DNA of 64,000 nt from Christensenella tenuis (GTDB lineage Bacteria; Bacillota; Clostridia; Christensenellales; Christensenellaceae), in the NCBI RefSeq assembly GCF_014287795.1, contig NZ_JACOON010000006.1, positions 62,001 to 126,000 on the forward strand, read 5' to 3'. Under the pieces are notes generated by a model. That model had not been told where the DNA came from. It saw only the letters and a program-made list of their open reading frames with translations, and did not search any database. Below, piece by piece: positions 53,762 through 62,800 of this stretch (its first letter is position 1; every line of letters begins with the position of its first letter). The translations under genes and the position numbers were made by a program.

Positions 53762-54334
53762 TTATTCCCCGTCCGGTTCCGCGGCATACGGGCGGGCATA
53801 AAAGGCAATTTCCCATGTGGTCGTTTCCCACAGGTCCCGCACCACAACCTGACCTTTTGAGCTGCTTGCCTCCGCGACTTTTCCGTCCCCCATATAAATC
53901 CCTACGTGGTGGATTTCGTGGGTTCGCCCGCAGGCACAGCCTGTTTTGCTCCAGAAAACAAGATCCCCCACAACGGCGGCTTCGCCTTCCCCTAAAACGT
54001 ACCCGTTTTCGATGCAGTATTCCGCCTGCGCCGCCGAATACCCCGGAATTTCGATTCCCGCATCCCGCAGGCTGCGCTGCACAAACGAACTGCAATCCAC
54101 ATAGCCCTCTTGATCCCGAAGCGCTTGGCTATACGGCGTGCCGACATAACCGAGCGCCGCATTTGCAACGGCTTCGCCCATCGTCGTCCCGTCCGTCAGC
54201 AGGCCCCTTGCCGCTTCTTCGGACAGCGCCTCGCCGCCCCCCGCACCGGAGGCAAGCGCCACGCCGGGGAAAAGCAGCAACGCCGCAACAAGCAAACTCC
54301 CCAATAACCGTTTTCCATACCATAGCTTTTTCAT
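53762..54334 (-). CDS. Secreted NlpC/P60 family peptidoglycan hydrolase
   Basis: A 190-residue protein starting at ATG 54334 (AGGAG 7 bases upstream). The signal peptide is KRLLGSLLVAALLLFPGVALA. The NlpC/P60 domain shows the catalytic Cys in GYVDCSSFVQ, PGYSAAQAEYC, and the catalytic His in IHHVGIYMGDGKV. Such enzymes cleave peptide stems of peptidoglycan. A short linker (ASGAGGGEALSEE) separates the signal from the domain. Confidence 0.9.
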   Translation of the reverse strand: MKKLWYGKRLLGSLLVAALLLFPGVALASGAGGGEALSEEAARGLLTDGTTMGEAVANAALGYVGTPYSQALRDQEGYVDCSSFVQRSLRDAGIEIPGYSAAQAEYCIENGYVLGEGEAAVVGDLVFWSKTGCACGRTHEIHHVGIYMGDGKVAEASSSKGQVVVRDLWETTTWEIAFYARPYAAEPDGE

Positions 54335-54450
54335 GCTATTTCTCCTGCGTGAAACTATGTTTTTATCAATCCGCATCTTTTAATCCCGTGCCCTTCACTC
54401 TTACATCCCCCAAGCCCTGTCTTCACTGCTACACACTGCTCCAATCAATA

Positions 54451-55605
54451 TTATGCTATTGGCTGTAGATTAAGATCATACATATTAAGTGTGCCATCAT
54501 AGACAAAGATCATTCCATCCTGATAAACTACTACCGGATTTCCGCGAAAACTCATTATATCTCGTCGTTCTGCTGGATCTTCTTTGGCTGTAACAAGCAT
54601 TGATCTTTCTCCGTTCAATGATAATGCCTTCAGCACCGTTGTATCTCCCGAATCCCCCAAAATTTCAAACATCTCATAAGAATCAGCATTATAGAGTTTT
54701 TGTTTATCACCAAAACGTACATTATATTCCGTAATTACGCCATAATGATCCATGTAAAACAGTTTATCCCCGTAAAGTTCCAAATGATTGGAATTCAACT
54801 GCACCACCTGTTTTATCTCCCCGTCCTCAAATGCAATTGAAAACAGCTTATCATTATTCGTAAAATACAGTACATTATCAACTATATGGAATGAACGCGC
54901 GTCTGCATTCATGATTTTCTCTGCCTTATAATCACCTTTCACACCATAAAGGTACGACCTGAATTCACCGTTTGCCCGCGAACTAATGAAAAATGTTTCT
55001 CCGTATTTTTGGAAATCCTTGGCAACACCAGAAAAAATCACCGTTTCTGTCCGGCTGTCAAGATTCAGCCTGCAAAACCCCTTCCCTTTTTTGCTGTAAT
55101 AAATATCCTCACCGATTAAATCCCAACTATAATCCTGTTCCCCGAGCATATACGCTATATCCTCTTGCTGGTCAAAATCCGGCGTCATGCTAAATAAATC
55201 ATACTGTTCGCCATTGCGGTTCAGATAATAGATTTTATGGTCATGGATGATAAACTTTTCCACCCTCATGTGCTCTTTGACCATGGTTTCTTTCGTCCGC
55301 ATATTATACCGGCATATGTTATAATTTTCATTGATATAATAAACCGTATCCTCATAAACCGCCAAGGTGGAAAACGGCTCCTTCACGCTCTCTTGCACGT
55401 CTGGTTGTATATACTGGGCAACATCTGTTTGCAGCTCAATCTGATTAGAGTTCGTAATCCTCTGCTGCTTAATTTCGCTTACCATCGTAAAATAAATCCA
55501 CGCTACAGTTCCAATCGCTGCTACAATGCTAAGTAAAACAAGCGCTAAAATATATTTTGATACTTTCTTTTGACGTTGTCTTTCATTTAAATTTATTTGT
55601 TTCAT
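54451..55605 (-). CDS. Membrane-anchored DUF5050-like beta-propeller protein
   Basis: A protein of 384 residues from the ATG at 55605 (GAAGG upstream, overlapping the stop of the preceding frame). One hydrophobic anchor near residues 17-40 (YILALVLLSIVAAIGTVAWIYF). The rest consists of repeated units (VYYINENYNICRYN, IYYLNRNGEQYDLFS, LYFTNNDKLFSI and so on), as in DUF5050 propellers. It lies directly after the orphan toxin tip and is AT-rich compared with the flanks, so an immunity or accessory role is possible but unproven. Confidence 0.7.
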   Translation of the reverse strand: MKQINLNERQRQKKVSKYILALVLLSIVAAIGTVAWIYFTMVSEIKQQRITNSNQIELQTDVAQYIQPDVQESVKEPFSTLAVYEDTVYYINENYNICRYNMRTKETMVKEHMRVEKFIIHDHKIYYLNRNGEQYDLFSMTPDFDQQEDIAYMLGEQDYSWDLIGEDIYYSKKGKGFCRLNLDSRTETVIFSGVAKDFQKYGETFFISSRANGEFRSYLYGVKGDYKAEKIMNADARSFHIVDNVLYFTNNDKLFSIAFEDGEIKQVVQLNSNHLELYGDKLFYMDHYGVITEYNVRFGDKQKLYNADSYEMFEILGDSGDTTVLKALSLNGERSMLVTAKEDPAERRDIMSFRGNPVVVYQDGMIFVYDGTLNMYDLNLQPIA

Positions 55606-55619
55606 AACCGTCATATCCT

Positions 55620-56195
55620 TCAATCAATATAATATCTATCTAGTTCTTCCATGAGATAATCAAGGTTAATGCTAACACTAGCATCTACTCCAACTAAGAA
55701 ATATGCTCCGAAAGAAATAATATTAAATGAATGCGAGAGATCCTTTCCATCCGGTGTGTAGGATGTCTTCCTTTTTCGCCAAGCCGGACATGTTTTCCCT
55801 TCATTATCCCATTCCCAGCATATACACTCATCCGAAAATTCGTGTTGCCAGTCTTGGAGAGTATAGCTTGTTTTCGCTGGTCCTGCCGATGCACTCGCTG
55901 AAATTTTATCCTGCGTCCCTGCCCAGATGTCTGCTTTTGACTGCTGTACTGTAATGACCCTTTTGGCTACTGCACCGATTCCTACATTAACAATTTCCGC
56001 TTTAAAGCCTATACCTATTCCAGCACTAGCGCTCGCATCAATTGATTCCAAAAGAATTCTGCCTACGCTTGGTTTTTGTAACGGTAGATAATGATTCTTG
56101 TAGCTGTTCACAAGCCCTTCATGCACCCTGTCCCTCGTCTGGTCGAACTGCAAATACTGCGTGGTGCTGCTTGTCTGTGCTGTTTGCCAATCAGC
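55620..56195 (-). pseudogene. Orphan Rhs C-terminal tip fused to a scrap of Rhs core
   Basis: The frame reads, after the stop of the upstream gene, ADWQTAQTSSTTQYLQFDQ, then TRDRVHEGLVNSYKNHYL, then a 150-residue tail rich in Gly/Ala/Ser with SASAGIGIGFKAEIVNVG and SFGAYFLVGVDASVSINL. STTQYLQFDQ is an Rhs core piece (31 identical bases at 56139-56169 and 58728-58758). TRDRVHEGL-NSYKNHYL is the segment just before the toxin tip of the complete gene. No start codon with a ribosome site is present (the first candidate is TTG 56153). It looks like a displaced tip cassette waiting for recombination. Confidence 0.75.
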
Positions 56196-56771
56196 TTAAA
56201 TGATTCCATAGGGATATACTTCTATTTTTTCCACAATATCGTTCTCGTCATAATAAAATTTTGCGAATCCTCTTGTCCAGTCAGACGCAGCATAGCTGGT
56301 TCCCGGTTCTTCCCCCATGCCTTCCTCCCCATAGGCTGCTATCACCTCTTCACGGCTGCTGCCCACCGAGATCTGCTTATTACCCAACTTGATGGTATCA
56401 CTCTCAAGCACATAGGAATAGAGTGTATCTGTTTTATAAATATCTTCAGGTGTTTTAGTTGACTTGAATATAAAAGTAAAAGTATTTCCCTGAACCTTGA
56501 TGTCCATTTCCTTGTTTGAGTATCCAATATCCTCAACTTTCACTTCTTCTGGTAGCCCAAAGCGCTGGAATATCTTCTCCGGCGTAATAAACATACCCCA
56601 ACCCCAAGTTCCCAATTCATCCGCATAGTTCTTAACGTAGGCGTTATTACTGCCATACATCATGCGGCTTTCCTCTTTATAGGCAATCCATGTCAGACCC
56701 CATAATATTCCTCCAAGAATGACAATCACGATTAGGCTGATAATAATGCCCTTGCCCCTAGTCACTTTCAT
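56196..56771 (-). CDS. Membrane-anchored protein, candidate immunity protein of the Rhs tip
   Basis: A 191-residue protein with GGAGGTG 5 bases before its ATG. An N-terminal helix (GIIISLIVIVILGGILWGLTWIA) anchors it; the rest is a soluble domain with YADELGTWGWG and the C-terminal EKIEVYPYGII. No family is recognised with confidence. It follows the Rhs gene by 57 bases on the same strand, the place of an immunity gene for the tip toxin. Its stop is immediately followed by the orphan tip frame. Confidence 0.65.
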   Translation of the reverse strand: MKVTRGKGIIISLIVIVILGGILWGLTWIAYKEESRMMYGSNNAYVKNYADELGTWGWGMFITPEKIFQRFGLPEEVKVEDIGYSNKEMDIKVQGNTFTFIFKSTKTPEDIYKTDTLYSYVLESDTIKLGNKQISVGSSREEVIAAYGEEGMGEEPGTSYAASDWTRGFAKFYYDENDIVEKIEVYPYGII

Positions 56772-56828
56772 TCACACCTCCACATGGTCCAAAATCAGAA
56801 TTATTCAAATAGCAAAACCGCCCTGTTC

Positions 56829-59800
56829 CTACTGCTTCCGGTAACTTCCATCCGGATAATATTCATAGGCTCCTTCCGGCCATCTGAACTTACCCTCCGT
56901 TTCCTTTACAGTGTCCCAAAAGCTCCCTTGATTAAATGTTGCTAGGCGCGGGGTATAATCACCCGTGAGAAGGGGCCATGAGCCAAAGCCTGTATTTCCA
57001 TCGAAAGCAACCACCTTACCAATTGTATTGCTGTCCCGGAACGCCATCGCAACATTGCTCCGCGGGCCATTTTGAGCATACCCCAAGTATCCTGCATTGC
57101 ATGCATAAACATTCAACTGCCCTATTGTTTTTGTCTCAAGGGCATTGATTGGCATCAGATCTGGATCTGGTTTATTATCTTTATCCTTTCCATCTACGGT
57201 CAGTGCATTTACATTTTCTCTTCCTCCAAACTGAATTCCAATCGCACTTCCGTGGCAAAGCAATGTCACCTCCGCCGGGTTTTTCAAATGGTTCCATTCC
57301 CGAATGAATTCATCCCTACTATCTATTTGCAATACGAGCGTTACTCCCTTGGAATTCTTCCTCAGGAATTCCGCCTGCTTGCTGAAATCCGTGCCTTTTT
57401 CCTTCGAATGGAAGATATAGTTCGTTATCGTCTGCGGCTTTAAATAATGATTCTTATAGCTGTTTGCAAGTCCTTCATGCACCCTGTCCCTCGTAATGGT
57501 GAAGAAGTGCCCCGTCGGGTCCACATAATTGACCGGGTTGTTCGCGCAGTAGGTGTACAGATTTTGCGTCCGTTGGTCTGCCTTCTCTCCCGCGTAGGTG
57601 TCCTGCTGCAGGAACCTGCCCGTCTGCGGGTTATAGTGCCGCGCGTTCATGTAGTACAGCCCCGTCGCCCCATCGTGCACCGCGCCTGTGAACTTTATAT
57701 CGTTTTTAAACGTGCTCTGGGGTTTGGTTGCTTTTGTTTCCCCGTACTCATCGTAATTATATCCCTGAATCAATTTTATCTCAAGAGGATTTTCCGGCGA
57801 AACCGGTTTTGTCTGGTCTTTGCGGTGCGCGCTTACAATCGTCGTCACACTGCCCCGCATATCGTAATGATAGAAATAGTAGGCGCTGTCTTCCGTTCCG
57901 TCCTGCGGACGCTTGCTCGCAATGATGTTCCCGTCCAGGTCGAGGATGTTCTGCGTCATTTTCACGGCGTTTTCGTCCGCGGTATACAGCAGCGCGCTGC
58001 CCATATAGAAGAACTTTTCCGGCGACCCGTTTACTTCCCGCCGCAGCCGCTGCCCGTCGCCGTTATAACGGTTCGACGTTTCCGGCGTTTTATCTTCATC
58101 CTCCGGGTCGGGCGTCACCGTCTTTTTGGTGGTTACAAGCTGGTTGGCGAGGTCGTAGGTGTAGGCCGTTGTTTCCGTGCTTGCTTCCGTCCCCTTATCC
58201 TCATCCTTCAGATTGTTTTGCACCAGGCCCGTCTGGTTCCCGCGCTCGTCGTAGGTATACACCTGGAAATTGTCCTGCGTGTTTTTCTTTACATCCGCAA
58301 TCCGCAGGAAGTTATCCAGATGATAGGTATACGTATCGTTCTGCTTTTTCACTTCCTGCTCCGGCACTGCCAGATTGTTCGTATACTTCAGCTCTTTGCG
58401 GTTGCCCGCTTTGTCGTAGGCGTAAATGGAGGTGCTGTCTTCCACCGTCGGCGCCGATGCATCGGCCGCCTTGGTCGTCAGCTTCTCCGTCGTTTTTTTG
58501 AGCTGCCCGATGTTGTCGTACACGTGCGTTTTGTTGTGCGTGCTGGCGACGTCGTAATTACTGCTGCTGTTTTCCGTCAGCATATAGCCGCGGTAATCAT
58601 AAGCCGCGGTATATTTTTCTTTTTCCGTGCCGTTTCCGTCTTTGTGGACGATTGCAGTGACAAGGCCTGCGCTGTTGTACGAATATGTCTGCGTCATCCG
58701 AAGCCCCGTTTCGTTGCTTACGTTTGCCTGGTCGAACTGCAAATACTGCGTGGTGCTGGCAAGGTCCGCACCGGAATATGCATACGCCTGCACCGTCTTG
58801 CCCGTACCCGCATCTTTCACTTTGCTGACGCGCCCTGCCTCATCGTAGGTATACGCCATGCCTGCCGTGGCGGCGCCGTCGTTGTAGTAGGCTTTGATGA
58901 TGTTATTCGAATCGTCATAATCATAATACAGGTTCGTATTATCCCCCAGCGTTACCTGCGTTACCCGCCGCGCTTCGTCATACATCCATGCCTGCGTTTC
59001 ACTTTCGGAAGGAAGCGCCCCCCATTTGGTCAGCATGCTCGTCCTGTCGCCCGCGATGCTGTACTCATATTCCGTATATTTCCCGGAATTGGCGTCTCCT
59101 TCATATTTCTTGATGACCTGGCCCATATTGTCGTAGGCATACGTGGCCGTCACAACGTCCCCGCTCTTTGCCTGCAACAGGTTCCCGGCCAAATCGTACT
59201 GGTACGTTTTCACTGGGAGGGCGGCCCCGTTTTTCCCTGTCGTTTCCTCTTTTGCCACAAGGCCCATGCTGTTGTAATACGTTTTGGAAACGATTCCTTC
59301 CGGATTGGTTGTGGTATCATAGAACATGCCCGTGCCGTCGTAACTATCATACGTATATGTGGTGACTGCCGCAGCCGTGCCGGCCGCTGCGTCTATTACC
59401 TGTGACACCGTTTTGATTCGCCCAATCCTGTCGTAGGTATAACTTGTGGTGCTGCTGTCTGTGCTGTTGGCCGCGCTGCCCCCGCCTATTTTTTCAGTTG
59501 CTTTATTTCCGGCCGCGTCATAGGTGTAGCTTATCTTGATTGCTTCCGCCCCGGTTCCGCTCTGCATGCCGACCATGCGGTTCAGCGCGTCGTACTGCGC
59601 TTCGCTGACGCGCCCGGACGGATCCGTAACCTGTATGGCGTTGCCGTTGGCGTCATATTCATACGTGGTGGTCAGCATTCCCCCCACGGTTTCGCTCTTA
59701 AGCCGCCCGGTTTTAGTCAAAACCTGCTTTGTCGTCTTTCCCACTGGATCCGTAACGGTTATCACCGAATTTCCCGCGCTGTCAAACCCATAGACAGCCG

Positions 59801-62800
59801 TGGTTTTGCGGTTGAAGATATCGGAAGACGTTTTGTTCCCCAACTCATCGTAGGTATATTTGTTGATATACGTCCTATTGCTGTCGATTTTATTCCGGTA
59901 TTCCGTCAATAGCCCGTTGACATTATATTCCCACTCTTCCTGCCTTCCGTTGGGATGCTGGGTATAAAGTTTCCGTCCCAAGGCATCATAAAAGAAGGAA
60001 GTTGTATTCCCAAGGGCGTTCGTGACCGATGCCGGATAGCCGCGCAGGTCATAGGTATAGGTGGTTGTGCTGTTTTGATTTTCATCCATCCTCACCGTCT
60101 GCGAAACGACCTGCCCGATTTCGTTGCGCGTATAGTCTATACGGCTGCGCAGGTTCCCGTCCAAATAACTGGCCGCGCCGCTCACAAGGCCCATAGGCGT
60201 ATATTCGTACTGCGTGATATTATCTTCCGGATCCCTGTATTCAAGCAAATTTCCCCTGGTGTCATATGAATACCACTCCTCCGAACCATCTGGCCGCTGG
60301 CAATAGGTGAGCTTGTTCATATCATTATAGGTCATTGCCACCGTCTGACCCAGCGCGTCCACGACCATAACCACATTTCCTCTTTCGTCGTAGGTGTAGT
60401 TGGTTCCTTGCCCTTTGGCATCGATAACAAGCTGCGGGCGGCGGTCTTCGTTATAGTCCAGATATTGTGTGATATATCCTTCCCCGTCCTCTATGCCCAT
60501 AAGGGTGCCGTCGGAATTCAGGTAGAAACCGGACTGTATTTTAGCGTTTGTGAAATCTTCCGAATCACACAGCGTTACAACGGTTCGGCGGGCAGCGCTA
60601 ACCCCTTGGGTGTCTTGGTTATATTCAATTTTCAGGCTCTCTTTCCTGTTTTCATCTACATCGAACACCACGCCCTGCACGCTCCCGGTTTGGTCCAGCG
60701 TATATTGGTGGCTGCGTTTGTTTGCGGGGTCTCCGTTGCTGGGCGACTGCACGGCAAACCGCGTGCCGTCCGGCGCATAAATATATTCCTCCGTGGCTCC
60801 GGAGTTTTGGAAATCCATAAATGAAACCATCCGGTTCTCCGGGTCGTATTGCAGCTGATAGCTATCCGCCATGCCTGCCCCGTCTTCCGTGAACCAATTT
60901 TTGATTTCTGCAATCTGGTATTTATTGTTGATTTCATCCGGGTTCGGTACCGCCGCACTGCTCAGCCTGTGCAGGAAGGTGATTTCATTATACCTTTCGG
61001 CGTCCGGCGAAATAGACTCCCCATACACGTTATGGTGCACGGAGGAAAGAAATCCAATTGAATTGTATTCCAAAACAAACGCGTTCCCATTCGGCTCCGA
61101 AAGGCGTACAAGCTGCATATTTTCATTGAATTCATACACTACATTATCCGCACGGGTGATAGTGAACAATCCGTTTTCGTCTTGCGTCAGCGTCATGAAA
61201 ATTCCTGCGGGCGTATCGAAGGTCCCGTCCGGCAGCTGTGCAAAACGGTGGATTGTGCCGTCCCCGTCCTTCAGGATCATGCCGACTACCCTGTATTTGT
61301 CTTCCCCCGGCAGGCCCGGATCGTAGGCATATTCCTCCAGCAGGGCAATGTTAAAGTTGAAATCCCAGCCAAGGCCCATCGGCGTCTCTCCGCTGGACTG
61401 GCTGTTGTAGGTACGCCGCAGGATTTGGTCGAACATGGGGGCGCTGTTTGAGAAATCCGTCGCCTGGTAACACAGATTCCCGCTGTCCGCATTGAGGTAT
61501 GCAGTCCCCTTTCCTACTTCGGAAGTGGTATACGTCCAATAGTCCTGCAAACCAAGCTGCTTTTCCAGTTCATCCGCATCCACTACCCGTGCATTTACGC
61601 ATTCGGAAGCAACGCTATAGCGCTCGACGTCCCCAAACGTCTTTTTGGCGTAAATCTTATAATAGATCCGTTCCCCATAATTTTTCAGGCGGTGGTCGTA
61701 CATATAATACTGATTGGTGCCCGCGCCCAATTTGTTCGTATGGTTTTCCAGGTCTGCCGTGAAGTTTTCATCCAGCCCCCAATAGACTTCATAAGTAATT
61801 CCGTCCTGCGGCTGCAGATCGCCGTCAGCCTGCGGCGCAAACGTCTCGCCGTCATACTTCTTTTCCGTAGGCGCCCATTTGATCCAGTTGGAATAATTGA
61901 TCTCCGAGCGCGTAGCCGGGTTGCTCGGCGCGCCGACAAGCTCTACCGTAAAATAATCCTGCGCGAAGGACTGGAAATCAAGATTCATTTTTTCCACGTA
62001 AACATCGGCGCCCGGATCGTTCCTCGTCAACGCGACCCGAACCACGAAGTCGCCGATGGCTTCCGGGTATACATACGTCTGCCCATTCGCAAGCGTGACG
62101 GCGTTTTCACCGTTCGCGCCGGAGAGCAGGGTGCATGTTGCAGTGGTTCCGGCGGGGCTGTGGCTCGTTTCCGAATAGTCCATGAAGGACAGGCTGCGCA
62201 GGCCCTTGATATTGTTTTTGAATGTGATAAAGCCTTCCGTCGCGCCCTCTGCAAGCTCGATTCGCCCGTTGAGCAAAGAAATGTTTTCCGACTCCAGCAC
62301 TAACGCCGGGGACAGGGAATCAAAGCTTTCATATCTTGCCGCCATTCCCACGCCGGAAGAGGAATAATAGCTTTGGTTCGTGACGGTGTCCACCGTTTTG
62401 ATGAAGAGGGAATGTTCCGTTTGTTCCCCATAAACAGGCGTGCCGTCCGTTTCTCGGGCCATGTTTTCGGCCAATTCGTCCGGCGTTCCGCTGCACACCA
62501 GTTTGCCGTCGATATACAGCTCGCTTTCGAGGTTTGCTTGGTTCACTCCGCCGGGAATCGTGTGCTCGAAGGGTTGGATTTCGTCATGCACGTAGATTTT
62601 TCCCGGTTCGGCCGCAACATTTGGAACGGGATTGGTGATATCGATGGTTTTTTCTATGGCCTTTCCTTCCCGTGACAATATGGCGTTGAAGCCCACGCTC
62701 GATTGATTTTCCGCTTCGTCATAAACGGTGAACCTGAACTCATAGGTTTTTCCCTCTTCCAGATTCATGGTATTGATTTCGGCGGAATAATTCCCCGCCT

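Noticed and set aside
57447..59405. 652-codon open frame antisense to the Rhs gene
   Set aside because: Caused by the YD-repeat codons read backwards (runs of Arg, Val and Ile); no ribosome site or recognisable domain.
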